A DNA stretch of 64,000 bases from Silene latifolia (GCF_048544455.1 NC_133538.1:43312969-43376968), one strand, 5' to 3'. Shown: positions 36,725 to 48,984, counted from the first letter of the stretch. Notes: a model not told the origin generated them from the sequence alone. Program-made: numbers and translations.

Positions 36725-37207
36725 ATATTTAATCTATTATATTAGATTGATTTGGAGGATTCATACTATTTGAGCATTTATGATACTCGTGGCATTTTCA
36801 TAAAGTATTTATTCGGAAATTTCGGGACGAAGTTTGTTTCTAGGAGGGAAGGATGTGATACACCTAAAAGTTTGATGTTGCTAATACAATTGGTTTATGT
36901 TTTGTTAAAAGTGATGATATTTTTTGGTCTGAATGGTGTTTGTTTTAGTAGTTTGGGTGAACTTCGGGGACGAAGTTGTTTTTAAGGAGGGAAGACTGTA
37001 ATACCCATTATTTTAATGGCTTGGTTAGTGTCTAGTCGATGGTGGAAATATGTTTTATAAATTTAATTGAGCATTTTATATTTTTTAAATAATATTTATA
37101 ATTAATGATTATGCTGTGAGACGGGATATAATAATATAATAATGGATGAGTCAGAAAGGCGAGTGGGTCGAGTAAGGCGTGTAAGGCCATGTAAGATTAG
37201 TAATACA

Positions 37208-37208
<1 letters not shown>

Positions 37209-37285
<77 letters not shown>

Positions 37286-37298
37286 TAACAATAATAAC

Positions 37299-37350
<52 letters not shown>
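37209..37350. repeat. (AAT)n microsatellite in the 3' LTR
   Basis: About 140 bp of AAT units with a few AAC variants. It is the counterpart of the 450-bp compound tract in the 5' LTR. Confidence 0.95.
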
Positions 37351-37407
37351 TAACGGTTTACTAATACCGCTCTATAAAAGCTACCTTATCACCATAAATA
37401 GATGGTA

Positions 37408-37680
37408 CTCCCTCCGTACCACACCAACGGTAACACTTACTATAAACAGACGTACCACACCAAATGTAACATTTCTTATTTGGCCCACATCATTATGAAA
37501 TTATCCTTATACCCATTTGATATTTACACAAAATGTCATTACATACCCCACCTACCAACCCACAATTAAACCCACAATTACATACCGTACCTATTTTTTT
37601 CCTCTTTACCCTTACTTTTTCCACCTTTTCTTAAATACTCCATTTTTCCCTACGTTACCTTTGGTGTGGTAAGGAGGGAG
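37408..37680. mobile_element. Stowaway-like MITE, TSD TA
   Basis: It begins CTCCCTCCGTACCACACCAA and ends TTTGGTGTGGTAAGGAGGGAG, giving inverted ends. TA flanks both sides (37406-37407 and 37681-37682). The other LTR has the empty site (GATGGTATGAC). CTCCCTCCGT is the standard plant Stowaway terminus. Confidence 0.93.
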
Positions 37681-39286
37681 TATGACATAATAAGAAATCA
37701 TATTCACTCATAAAATTCATAAGCTCACCAATAATAGAAAGAGAGGGAGATCTTGAAGGAAAGAAGAAGAAGAACTCAGCTTTTAATTATCGTCACAAGG
37801 TAAGACCGTCTCATAACATACTCATCTTAAGATTGTAATAACTTGTTAATAAAACCATCAATTGATGTGCCAATGTCACGACTTGAACGACTACCATCGG
37901 GGGACAACCGTTGACCACCTTAGACCGGCGGGGAAGGGGTGTATGAGGAGGATGTTGTAGGGTGGTTATTTTATATGCTTTACACGTTTTGTATAAGTTT
38001 ATGAACCCATATTCAGTCGTGATTGACCTGGGCTTGGTTAGGGTAGTACCTGGGTTAGCGTGGACCACCGTGGGTCGTAAGGATGGTTAAAGGAGATGGC
38101 TTGCGCGGTGATTGGCCGAAATTACGAGAAAGGGTGTGGTTCTTATTTACATAATGGAGCCTGTTTTATACACGTTGCCTTGACTTGCTTGACTCGAACT
38201 GGGGTTGGTTGGGCTTGTGGTGGTTGGTCGAACATTGTGGTGGCTTTGGGGTGGTTAAAGGTTCTACCTTGTGCGGTGGTGGCCGGATTTTCGAATAATT
38301 GACGGGTTGTGTGGTATTTGTTGTAAACCGTGAGTTAGGACCCTTTGTGCTTGACTAGACCTTGACCTGGGATGGTGACGTTGCTGGTGGACCCACCATG
38401 GGTCAGAGGAGACCACGGTGGTGGGCGATGGCTGCGTGGGTGGTGGGTGTGTATGCGTTGTAGTGTGTTGTTGCTATTATGGGTGTTGTCATGGAAGGGG
38501 ATTGTTAGAGCGTGCTGTGGTGGTGGTTGTGTGGTGTTGCTGAGGGTGGCTGATGTTGGGCATTGGAGGTGGTGGTGGTACGTCTTGGTGGAGCTGGTGG
38601 TAGGGAATGGTGGTTGTCGGGTTGAGGGTGGATTATACGGGTTGTGTTGGTTGTTTTAGTAGCCTGACTCGTATTTTTAGAGGAGTTGTAGGTGCTGAAC
38701 GGGGCTGTTGTTGTCCACTGTGGCTGGGTGAGGTGTGAGGATGGTCCACGGTAGTGCTAGGGCTGGTGGCTGTCGTGGGGTCAGGTGGTTGCAAGGGTTG
38801 GTTCGTGGGGGTGTTAAAGACGGGTTTGGGATTTTACATGGGTTTGGTTGGCTGATTTCTTAAAGACGGGTTTGTAGTAGGTAATTAATTAGTGTAATTG
38901 TTTTATACTTTTGTCAACTAATGTTTGTGCATAATTAGTATAATTAATATGATTAATGTATAATTAGTTATATAATTTGTTTATAATTAGTTTTAATTAT
39001 TTAATGTAATTAGCTAAGTTAGTAATTATTATTATTATTATCAAAAGGTGACGGACTTGTTGAACAGGTTTATTAAAGGTTACTTTTAGTACATTGCATT
39101 ATTTGGAGTAATTGCTTGCCAGGTAGAATATCTACTCAACCGGAACATGTTATTGTGTTATTTGTCATATTGTTATTGTATGGAGAATGGATGTTAGTTC
39201 TGGATGAATAGTAATGTGGGTTGTTATTGTTAATCAGTTATTGAGTTATGTTTAATTCATATTATTATATATTCTGGAATTGGTTA

Positions 39287-39455
39287 CGTGAGTATTGGAA
39301 GGCCCCAGGCTTAGTCACTGTGGATAACATGAGTATTGGAAGGCCCCAGGCTTACTCTCTGGTGGATAACGTGAGTAGTGGAAGGCCCCAAGCTTAGTCG
39401 TTGGTGGATAATGTGTGTTATGGAAGCCCCCAGGCTTAGTCTCTAGTGGATAATG
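39287..39455 (+). repeat. Roughly 40-bp tandem repeat in the 3' LTR
   Basis: The same block as at 31353-31524: units of GAGTATTGGAAGGCCCCAGG, CTTAGTCTCTGGTGGATAA, four copies. Confidence 0.85.
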
Positions 39456-39762
39456 TGTGAATATCCCGGTCCAGGGATTGGCGGGATAAATGACTGTCTC
39501 GGGAGATTGGAATTGGTTGTTAAGCATTTGTATATCTTGACCGTTATTTATATTGTGGTTCTTTTTTATGTTGTTTATTTATCCTACTCAACCATTTGGT
39601 TTACAGTGTATTCTGTAGACACCTATGATGAACCAATTATTGGGAAGGAGATTAACTGACAGGTATTTAAGATTAGCTGACTTGGGAGCATGGGATGCGT
39701 GAGGACGGTTGGTCGAGTCTAGGTAGTTGTCTAACTCACTTAGTTCAGACAGTTGTTATTTA

Positions 39763-40471
39763 TAGACCTGGCAAATGTATACCGAACCCAGAAAATCGAT
39801 CGAAAATACCTGAATCGACACTTGACCGAACATCCGAAAGGTATAACTAAACTTCACCTCGAAACCTGAATCGACCTGAATGGATTCGAAATCGTACCGA
39901 ATTTGTAATATCCGAAATAGACCCAAGATCGAATGAGCTTGAATTGTTTCAACCTGAATTGTTTTAATCCGAACCGATATATACCTGAACCGATTTCAAC
40001 CCGTACATTGATGACTTAAACCGAACATTGAAACCCGAAATAACCCGAATGTACCTAGGTGTCACATTTAAGGTGTCTTTTTGTACATAAGTGTCACCCA
40101 TTTGACGTCAATGAATTAATATTATATCATAGTTATACAAAAAAAAACATTATATATTACTTTTTTTAAAAATATTATTTGTATTATATCCAATGTTTTG
40201 AATAAAGACTTAATCCCTTGACATCCGATCTGATTATGACCTGACTCGAATCTCAACTGCTTTGATATTGACCCGACTCGAACCAAATTTCCTCCGATAT
40301 TGACCCGACTCGAACCTGAACCGACCCAAAATATCTACAACCGATTAAAAGTGGAAACTGAATCCAACCTGAGTTGAACCGAACTGAAATCGAAAAAAAG
40401 ATAAACCGATATAACCCGATCCGAAAGAACCCGAAGCGAAATTGATCTGATTGACCCGTTTGCCACCTCTA
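39763..40471. mobile_element. hAT-type MITE, 8-bp TSD GTTATTTA
   Basis: The ends are TAGACCTGGCAAATG and, reverse-complemented, TAGAGGTGGCAAACGGG. GTTATTTA flanks both sides (39755-39762 and 40472-40479), while the 5' LTR has a single copy. An 8-bp duplication and TAGAGGTGGC-type ends fit hAT. The interior is rich in CCCGAA / CCGAACC / GACCTGAA words. Length 709 bp, no transposase. Confidence 0.92.
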
Positions 40472-41146
40472 GTTATTTACATTATGCACTTATTTAATTT
40501 CCATTGAGAGTTTGTAATTTAAATACTTATTCAGTTATTTGGTTTGGAGAACATGTAATAAAATCTTTAATTAATCATTTAATTTATCTAAAGTACTTTG
40601 GTTTGTTTTACTTTGTTATACACTACCTTGGGTAATCCGAGATAGTAACAGCTCCTTTTATCTAAGAAGGCCTAATTAAGGCTCTTGGATAAGTGGGGGT
40701 GTTAACAATCACATCGGAAAAGTTGGATGATGGTTGTAGAGAACTCACCTCCCAACCCACCCACCCCCCCCCGACACAAAATCATACTATGCACAATGCA
40801 AAAGTGTTGGTTCAAGTGTTTAAAAATAATTCTTTTCACTAAAGTTGGAAACTAGAATAATAACTAAATCCAGGAAAATAAGCAAAATTATTGAAACGAA
40901 ATTACATGTTTTGGAATTTTTCAATTTTTTCGGGTATTTTCATTATATAATCACACAAAAACACAAGTAAAGCTAAACATGGTACTACTAAGACAAGAAC
41001 ATAAACTACACTACAACAACACATAACAACAAGACATCACCAAATATATTAACTCTCTAACTACACAACAAATGTCCACAAGGGACCAACACCACCAATA
41101 TCCACACACAATCCAACCACAACTGCTCCATTACCAACCATAACAA

Positions 41147-41184
41147 ATCTCCCCACACTTAAACTTGACATTGTCCACAATGTC
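41147..41184 (-). repeat. Purine tract plus hairpin module
   Basis: On the + strand this reads AATCTCCCCACACTTAAACT followed by the hairpin GACATTG-TCCA-CAATGTC (41167-41184). Its position and layout match the modules at 50470-50502 and 61383-61417. Confidence 0.7.
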
Positions 41185-41485
41185 TATGATCAAGGGATGG
41201 TAAAAAGAGAGGGTGGATAAAGAATACTACCTTTTCAAGCACAATCTTCAATCATTCACGAGGTAAAGTAATCTTGGATCTTCCACTTAACCCACCATCT
41301 TTTTGTTGATACTTGAATCTGACAAAAGTGGTATCTACACATATGAAACAAAAACAAACACAAACACAAAAAGGAACAAACAAAGATACCTACACTAAAA
41401 CACAACAAGAAGTGGGTTATTTAAAAATCCGGTCAAAGACCGCATTAGCTTGTCAAATAAAGTGGATCATTCCTAACAAAAGTGG

Positions 41486-42730
41486 TTATAATGAATTAAC
41501 CATGAAAATGTACAATGCCAAGAGGTAAGAGGTAAGAGTTATAGTAAGTGATTTGTGATAAAGCATATGAACACGAAAACACTCAAATTCACACCAAAAC
41601 TCGTTCTTTGGGTTAAACTTAGGCAAGGGTAGCTCAAAATCATTAATGTAATCCTTGTCAAATATACCCTCACGACTTTTAATTAAGCACCCGTCAAGTG
41701 ACAAGTTCAAAACCAACTCAACCTCATTATAAGTGAATTCATAATTCTCCTCAATCATGAACTCATAAGATGGGGTAAGAAAGTCATCAAGGAAAAGACA
41801 ATCAATGAGTATAAGAGAATCATCCTTGATAAGAGGGATAATCTCAAGAGTTTCATCAAGAAATCTCTTAAAAATGGGTTCTTCTAAAGAGTCAACATTG
41901 TCGTCATCCCATTTAACCTCAAGACTATCATCAAAGATTTGTAAACTTTCTTTATCCCAAGAATCATTGAAAATAACATTTTCCTCAAAGCACTCTTCTC
42001 TTTGTTCCTTATCACCAATCATGATATCACTCTCAAATCCAAGATCCAAGCCTTTTTCATTATAATCAATTTTCATCATCTCATAACTTGTCTCAAATAA
42101 GAAGCTCTCCAACTCACATATCCCAAATTTATCAGTCACATCTATATCAAGTGTATCGCTTGACTCACCCAACTCATAATCATCATGAAATACCATGGTC
42201 TCAAAGTCATATACACCAAATTGTTCAACTACATCTTGGACCAAACAAGGAGATTCATTAAGCACAATAATATCATCAAGAGGTGAAATATTATCATAAT
42301 GAGAAAGCATATAAGACTCCACAAAATCATTACCATTAAACCTGTTATCATTTTCCAAGAAAGACAAAGAAGATTCATTCAAATCATGTTTATAAGTGGG
42401 AGAATCAAGAGGCACAATCACATCATCATTATGAAAAAATTCACAAGACTCCACAAAATCATTATCATTATCATTCAAGACATCACTCTTAAAATTCTCA
42501 AAATTTTTCAATTCACTAGAAGTATGAGCAAGAGTGTCGATGTATTGTTTTTGTGTGTCAATGAATTGTTCCATCATGATTTCAAGGTTTGATTTAGGAG
42601 GCGGGGTATTCAAATCCCATTGCCAAGTATAATAGGCCAACCTTTTTTTCAAATAATTTCTACCAATAAATTGTCCACCACACATAAAGTCAATTAGGGC
42701 CCAAGTTTCTTGATTCATGCCATGATACAC
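41486..42730 (-). CDS. Gag-like ORF with long acidic tail (414 aa)
   Basis: The first ~75 residues contain YHGMNQETWALIDFMCGGQF then RLAYYTWQWDLNTPPPKS. This looks like the end of a gypsy-type gag capsid and its linker (the pattern 'F/Y-x-G-x-N-x-x-T ... GG-x-F ... W'). In-frame sequence upstream of the listed ATG (YRYFDRLNEYISQFDYCF, stop, YWKLYLVV) and a likely true start MASFHFPQFEHEP near 42848 suggest the gag originally began about 120 bases earlier and is now broken by a frameshift and a stop. The remaining ~330 residues are very acidic, with internal repeats (NDFVESCEFFHNDD / NDFVESYMLSHYDN; VEQFGVYDFETMVF / TDKFGICELESFLF). No zinc knuckle or protease is visible. Function of the tail is unknown. 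Confidence 0.55.
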   Translation of the reverse strand: MYHGMNQETWALIDFMCGGQFIGRNYLKKRLAYYTWQWDLNTPPPKSNLEIMMEQFIDTQKQYIDTLAHTSSELKNFENFKSDVLNDNDNDFVESCEFFHNDDVIVPLDSPTYKHDLNESSLSFLENDNRFNGNDFVESYMLSHYDNISPLDDIIVLNESPCLVQDVVEQFGVYDFETMVFHDDYELGESSDTLDIDVTDKFGICELESFLFETSYEMMKIDYNEKGLDLGFESDIMIGDKEQREECFEENVIFNDSWDKESLQIFDDSLEVKWDDDNVDSLEEPIFKRFLDETLEIIPLIKDDSLILIDCLFLDDFLTPSYEFMIEENYEFTYNEVELVLNLSLDGCLIKSREGIFDKDYINDFELPLPKFNPKNEFWCEFECFRVHMLYHKSLTITLTSYLLALYIFMVNSL

Positions 42731-42945
42731 AACAAGATAAAGTTTCCAATATTAAAAACAATAATCAAATTGAGAAATATATTCATTAAGCCTATCAAAA
42801 TATCTATATTCTATATAATGGTTCATGCTCAAATTGTGGGAAATGAAAACTAGCCATTGAATCACAAGTAACAAAATACGTAGTCTAAAAAATCTAAAAC
42901 TAAACTAATATCAATCTGTTGACCTCCCCGACAACGGCGACATTT
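42731..42945 (-). other. Leader with primer-binding site
   Basis: TCCCCGACAACGGCGACA at 42925-42942 differs by two bases from the 3' end of plant tRNA-Asp (TCCCCGGCAACGGCGCCA), so the minus strand carries a tRNA-Asp primer site three bases from the LTR. The rest is leader and broken gag start. Confidence 0.7.
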
Positions 42946-44121
42946 TGATAGTAGGGTTTGTCGCACTCCCCCAATCAAACAAATTTACTTAACTAATGTA
43001 GTAGGGTAGTCGATATCGAACCACAAGGAGATCAAGAATTGAGTACTAGTTTGGTCTCAAATTAAAAGTAAGCTACGCAAATCAAAAGGTTAATTGATAA
43101 TGAGCTAAGAAACTAAACTAATGACTAACTAAGACTACTAAACTAAGTAAACAAGTAATAGAAATAGTGTTTTAAGCAATAAAGAAAGGTCTAGGGTCCG
43201 ATTTTCTCCACCAACACACCTTGTTTACGCCCTTAAATCTCGTTAACAAGTCATTTAAATTATTTAGTCGGAAAGACGCCTCTATGTCGCCAAACACCTC
43301 CCTCCCGGGTTCATATTTGGACACTAGTAATCCCGACCTACCTCCCTCCCGGGTTTTTAAGTCGGACTCCCTAATCCAAGGCCTAAGGTCCACTAAAATG
43401 GGCCCATTCTCCCGGCATATGTCAAGGTCATTAGGCTCGCGCGAGATTCCCGGTCATCCCCCTCCTTCTCCCGAGGGTCGATTTCAAACCGACAATTACA
43501 GGCACCCTTCTCAAGTTCTCCCTCTCGAGTTAAACTCAAGTTGGCAACTAGTCTAAATGAGGTGAGCTAACTCTCAACCTAGCCAAATCTCGCCGACGGT
43601 CAAGGGCCAAAAGTCAACAACAATCCCAAATAAAACATAACAAGTCAAATCTTTTAATTAACCCAAACCAATTACTCAACAACTAATCAAAATGGGATTT
43701 AATCATATAAACTTGGCATGTTCGAGAATAATCGAACCCTAATAAAGAAAACTACTCACTAATCATGACTAATCTAACATTAAATACAATACTCACTACT
43801 CTAATCAAAACATTAAACATAGTGAAAACAATTAGGACAAAAACTGTAAAGTAAACTACACTAAACAAACATAATAATAACACTAAACATGGTAAGAGCA
43901 ATAATGACTAAGACTTTGACCAATTAAAGAAGATTAAACTAATTAAAATATAACAATAAACTAAATAACAATAAGAGAAAAAGAGAGAAGAAATGTATAC
44001 CCAACTTGTATTAAAGAGGGAGATCAGAAATTCTTCATACAAATCTTGTACATTGAAGAGAGAAACCAATCTAAATCTAAATACAATAAAGAAAAGAGTG
44101 GATTTTTATTTAGAGGGGTGC
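42946..44121 (-). mobile_element. Partial 5' LTR of the gag-only gypsy element
   Basis: On the minus strand the LTR ends CCCTACTATCA at 42946. Its beginning is missing because the copia LTR starts at 44122. It contains CCTCCCTCCCGGGTT words at 43300-43350. No coding signal; the ORFs at 43172-43556 are not supported. Confidence 0.7.
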
Positions 44122-45433
44122 TGTTGGACCTTTAGTCCTAATTAGTTGTTTTGATAATGACAGTAGTGATTTGTATGTGGACTTAATATTATAAACATAT
44201 GCGTGTAATTGTGTGCTTAAGTCTTAATTTAGAAAGGAACAATTACGATGACGCAAGCTTGAAGTTTGGACCAAGGAGGTACGACTTCAAAGACACTTGA
44301 TCGTTGTATTCAAGCAAGATCAAGATCAGAAATCAACCACGAGACTCAAGATGAGAGACTTGTAAAGAGACGATTCGTTTACTGAAGATCTACTGAAGAT
44401 TAGATAGTATAGGTCGTCATTCGGTAATGGTTTTACTTTGTTTGATTTAAAGGTTAGTGAAGTTATGACCTCATAGCCATAACTTCACTGCTAGACAAAA
44501 ATGATGCGTTTTGGAAAATATATTTTTAATGTTTTATAAGAATAAGAGAGTATTTATTTAATTGGAATTATTTAATGAGAATTTAAGTTGAATAAACTAT
44601 TGGTTTGTAACACGATATTTATGTCGTCATGCAACCTAAGGTTTCAACCAAATTCTATCTCGATTTGTTGTGTGCTATGGAGGCCGAATGCACCGAATGG
44701 AAACCCTAGGGGCCGAAACCCTAGAGGCCGAATTCTCCACCTCCTTGCCTCCTACTTGTTCGTCAAGTCATTTAGGGTTTCACACCTTCCAGAATATTCT
44801 TAAACCCGAATTCTCTACAACTATAAATACCTCTCTTCATTCAACATTTATTAGTGACACACATATACACTTTCAAAGAGAAAAATATTTAAGCAAAATT
44901 TATTTGAGCCTTAATTCTTATTTTACAATTTGCTTATACAAAAATTGCGCATCATATTTGTCAATCACTCAAAGAGAAATCGTTATAGGATACTAAGTAC
45001 ACAAAGATATTATACTCACTCGCATAACGTGAGATTAGTATTTATCGTTGTACTTTTCTTATTAACGTAAGAGTAACCTAGAGTATTTAGCGATACTCAA
45101 TCTGAGTTATAATCATATAGTTGATTATACGAGTGGATTGGTAATTTTTGTAATCCGAGGAAAGGTACTAAAAATTATTAATCGAGAATAGTGGACGTAG
45201 GTTTCGACTTGTGAAACTGAACCACTTCAAAAATCCTATGTGTCTTTCTTTCTCTCTTTCTTTATTTTTGTTATTTCGATTTTGCATTTATTATTAGTAA
45301 TTTAATTAGTTGATTTTAATCAATAAAATCAAATAATTATCTTACATCATATAGTTCGAAAAAGTGGGCATCGTTTTTAATACTCAATTCACCCCCCCCC
45401 CCCCCCTTTCGTATTCGATCAATAGACTCCTCA
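44122..45433 (+). mobile_element. 5' LTR of the copia element
   Basis: It starts TGTTGGACCTTTAGTCC and ends AATAGACTCCTCA, two bases before TGGTATCAGAGCC (45436-45448, initiator tRNA-Met primer site). A run of 15 C lies at 45392-45406 near the 3' end. Length 1312 bp. TATAAATAC at about 44822 could be the TATA box. Five bases before it (GGTGC, 44117-44121) would be one side of the target duplication; the other is outside the window. Confidence 0.85.
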
Positions 45434-45533
45434 ATTGGTATCAGAGCCTCGTGCTCTTGATAGCCTAACAGCTAGAGTCTGATCTTTTTTTGAATCTATT
45501 TATCGTTTTTCCGCTGCATTTATTTTTTATCAA

Positions 45534-47479
45534 ATGGATTCCAAACACCTTAAGTGTCCTATAGTCAATGGGAAGAACAATGGTTTATCGAAAAATATGC
45601 TGACCCATTTCATTAAAGGTAACGATTGGGAGTACTGGTTGATTATCAAGAATGGTCCGAATAAGATCTTACTTGCAACCAATAATGGCACTACCGTCGA
45701 AAAGAAAGAAGAGGACTATATTGAGGCGGATTATAAAAGACTGAGAAGAATTCAAAAGCAATAAGCTTATTGCAAATGGGTATGATTGCAACTGAATTCG
45801 ATCATTTCTCAACCATTTCATCTGCCAAGGAAATATGGGATGGTCTAGAATTAGCCTATGAGGGAACCGCTGTTGTCAAAAAGCAACGTATGGCATTACT
45901 AATGCGAAAATACGAGCTGTTTGCCATGGAGCAAAACGAGTCAGTTGACAGCATGTCCTCTCGCTTTTCTAGTATCATTAATGAGCTAAAGAATTTAGGA
46001 AGAACATTTGACTCCGAGGAAATTGCTAGAAAAATTCTTAGAAGTATGTCTCAAAGATGGAGACATAAAGCATCTGTCATAGAAGAATGTAAGGACCTAA
46101 CTTCGTTATCCTATCAGGAGCTACTCGGAACCTTAATGGCTCACGAGATTACTCTGAATCAGGATGAGGAGGAAGCTGGCACAAGCAAAAAGATGGCCTT
46201 ACAAGTTGAGTCTAGCAAGATTAATGATTCTTCAGATATTGAAGATGAAATTGCGTTGCTTGTTAAACGTCTTAGGAAAAGATCTTTCTTTCAAAATCAA
46301 AATAAGACAAATAACAAATCAAAGCAAACTCCCAAGAAAACTGTTGAGTCAAAAGGGTCTTTCTCTAACCGTGGATGCTTCAAGTATGGTGATAACGATC
46401 ACATGATCAAAGATTGCCCTACATGGAAGAAAATTAAAGACAAAAATCAACGTGACAAAACAAAGAAGGAATTCAAGCAAGTTATGATGGCACATTGTTG
46501 GGGAGACTTGGACTCTGAAGATGGCGAATCCGAAGATGAAGAAGAGACTGCCAATCTCTGCCTAAGCAGCGTCAGTCTTGACCTATTCTCCGACAACGAC
46601 AATGAAAGTACTGCTTCAAATGCTGAGATGTGTGATGTTGAAAATTCAGATTCAGATTCAGAGGATGAAGAGGTAAGTTTTCTTGAACTCAAAAAGCAAG
46701 TTAAGAAACTTTCTAAGAGTAATTTAATTAAGTATTTTGAACAATCCCTTGATCATTGTCATGAACAAAGTCTAGAGTTAAAAGACCTTAAGGAACTGAT
46801 TTTAGATATTGCTGAGGAAAACAAACTTCTGAAAGCTAAAGCCAAAAAACTCAAATCTAAAGTTATGGCTACTCCAGCTATAACTTCAGACATGACAAAT
46901 GCTGAGAAAAACGCTCTTGAATCAAAAGTTAAGGCTAGTGATGCCATTACTTCAGAGCTCAAACTCAACATTAAGCATCTTCAAGCTAAAGTTACAGCTA
47001 GTGATGCTATAACTTATGAGTTGAAGAAAGTCAATGAGATTTTAAAAGATGAACTTAATGGCAAAGATAGTGTGGTTTCCGAACACAAGAGAGAAATTAC
47101 ATTTCTCTCTAAGCAATTGGAAGAAGCTAGTAATAGCATGTCTGAACTTAAGGAAAAACATGAAAATGAGAAACGTGTCTTGAATGAACGTTTTGATAAA
47201 TTTCGTGAAGATTTTGAGAAAGGTAATTCTTCCAAGGATTCAAGTGTAGATCATTTGAAATGTGAAAAAGAAATTGATTCCTTAAAAGAATTACTCTTAC
47301 ATGCACGAAAAGTTCATGATAAATGGGAAGGAAGCACAAAAGTTTTAAACTTCCTTACTAAACAATCTGATAATAGCATGAAGATGGGACTTGGTCATGA
47401 ATGCTATAGCCGTAGAGACCATGATAAATGCAAATCTAATCCTTCAGATCATGTTTTCAGAAAAAGAAAATATGTTAAT
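45534..47479 (+). pseudogene. Copia gag, N-terminal and central part
   Basis: ATG at 45534 opens MDSKHLKCPIVNGKNNGLSK. The frame shifts near 45742 and continues as KNSKAISLLQMGMIATEFDH, then the retrotransposon gag block VKKQRMALLMRKYELFAMEQ, FSSIINELKNLGRTF and ILRSMSQRWRHKASVIEE. A first zinc knuckle at about 46370 reads GCFKYGDNDHMIKDCP, with Tyr in place of the second Cys. An acidic region and a long heptad-type segment (about 46670-47340: LKKQVKKLSK, ELKDLKELILDIAEENKLL) predict a coiled coil. The frame is open up to the Athila insertion and resumes at 55916. It packages element RNA in virus-like particles. Confidence 0.88.
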
Positions 47480-48984
47480 TGATACCCGTCGTGAGGTGTC
47501 AAAAATAAGATTTATAATTTCCAACTACAACTATAGCTAGTGGCAGTCGGGTCGAACCACAGAGAGGCAGATGTAAATTCTAGTTGTCTAAATTCAGTCC
47601 AAGGTAACAAGTATCGGGGTTGAGTTGATTTGGTCTAAAGCTAAGAGTAAATAAAAACAGTAAACTAAAAAGATGGCTTAAACAGATAAAGAAGGGGTAC
47701 TAGGATGGTCGGTTCATTAAAGCTTCGGCGGCAGCATACTAAGTCGGTCTGAATCAAACACAAGTGAGGCGGGAAACAAGAGGTCCTCTCGGTCCACTCT
47801 TAACAGATAGCATCTTTCGATCTCGCTATAGGTCCCTAATGTCACTAATACTGACTCTCATCCTGAAAAGTGACTAACGGTCTAAACTATACCTATCTTT
47901 CGACCTCAACACAGTTTAGTCATCTTAATTGGTGGTCAAACAACTTTCCCTATCTTTCGATCTAATGGGTCAGTCATAAATTAAGCATCTAACTGGTCGC
48001 ATGCATTCGATTCGTTAAATACAACATTAAAATCAATTAAAACGAAGGGTAACCTCACGAGGTCAGTCGATCGACCGAGAATGTCAGTCGATCGACTGAC
48101 GCGCGAATGCAGTCCGTGTTCAATACTTTGCCGCCTACGCTAAAATTCGCCTACATCCTAGCACAAATAATCTAGCTACTCATGCTAAGGGTAAAAACAA
48201 TAATAACGATGATGAAACTAACTAATGAATTCATGCTTGAAACGATAAAGTAAACAATTAACATAGACAAATAATATTGGCTTTGGGAACCTAACTAGCA
48301 ATTCTATACTAATGAAGAAATAAAGAAAAACTAAAATTAGGGCAGAGGATACCAAAATCGCAGGAGAACAAACGAACGGAATGATTAGAAGTATGAATAA
48401 AATCTGATGCAAACGATATCCCAAACTCTAACTATTAAAGCTAATGTAAAACTGATGAATTTCTGAATAAAAACTAGATGCCTAACTCAATGTTTCTAGG
48501 TTACGTTATATAGCAATTAACGTAACTTCTTATTTCCTAAACCTAGCATCATGGGCTTGCGCTTCCTCAGTCTTTTAATTCTCGTCTGGAATAGCAGTTG
48601 GGTTGATCGGCCGATAGGATCTGGTCGATCGATCGTCTTCAAAGAAACAAGAGCTTCGAACCGATGGTTGGTCGATCGACTGATGGAGGTGGTCGATCGA
48701 CTGATTAAGCTGCTACTAGACTTCTATAAACTCGTGGACTTGTCTTTTGGGCCTTGAATTGCGCACCAAGCTCGTTCCCCGGGTGAATACTTCACGTCAT
48801 ATGCAATGCAGGATACCCGGGGACGGATTTAGCTCGATTTCCGTTGGATTCTTCACATTTCTGCAATAATGTAAAAAATATGGAAGTAGACAGAAATAGG
48901 GAGAAATGCAGCATAAACTACATGAATGAGCTCTGAAATGCGTGTAAAATGGGATGTAAAACATCATATAAAAGACACGCATCA
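47480..48984 (-). mobile_element. 3' LTR of the non-autonomous Athila element
   Basis: On the + strand it runs from TGATACCCGTCGTGAGG to AAAAGACACGCATCA. The TCGATCGA-type palindromes cluster at 48067-48105 and 48604-48705. The ORFs inside (48218-48757) also occur in the other LTR and show no protein motif. Confidence 0.9.

Larger units (their letters stand above)
34601..36996 (+). other. Short internal region of the Tekay-like element
   Basis: About 2.4 kb separates the two LTRs, and 572 bp of that is a MITE. No protease, RT, RNase H or integrase is visible. It ends with GGGGACGAAGTTGTTTTTAA then GGAGGGAAGAC (polypurine tract, about 36984-36996), the characteristic region before a Tekay/Del 3' LTR. 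A near copy, GGGACGAAGTTTGTTTCTAG then GAGGGAAGGATGTG, occurs at 36822-36856. The element is non-autonomous. Confidence 0.7.
36997..40707 (+). mobile_element. 3' LTR of the Tekay-like element, carrying two MITEs
   Basis: It begins TGTAATACCCATTATTTT after the polypurine tract and ends GGGGGTGTTAACA. Removing a Stowaway MITE (37408-37680) and a hAT MITE (39763-40471) leaves about 2.7 kb collinear with the 5' LTR. The base after the LTR opens into the gag-only gypsy region, which this element seems to have entered. ORFs at 38096-38659 are TGG-rich composition only. Confidence 0.85.
40708..44121 (-). mobile_element. Truncated gag-only gypsy-type element
   Basis: On the minus strand the order is: part of the 5' LTR (44121-42946), a tRNA-Asp-type primer site (42942-42925), a gag-like ORF (42730-41486) and non-coding DNA with a polypurine-plus-hairpin module (41184-41147). 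The LTR is cut at 44122 by the copia element. The 3' part is cut at 40708 by the Tekay-like LTR. No pol is visible. Confidence 0.65.

Noticed and set aside
43172..43556. Open frames of 73 and 111 codons in opposite strands
   Set aside because: They lie in the partial LTR of the gag-only element and show no protein motif.
45392..45406. Run of 15 C as a possible assembly error
   Set aside because: C-rich ends are usual for SIRE-like copia LTRs, so the run is plausible, though its exact length is uncertain.
46447..47339. Minus-strand S-rich open frames
   Set aside because: They are shadows of the copia gag coiled-coil region on the plus strand.
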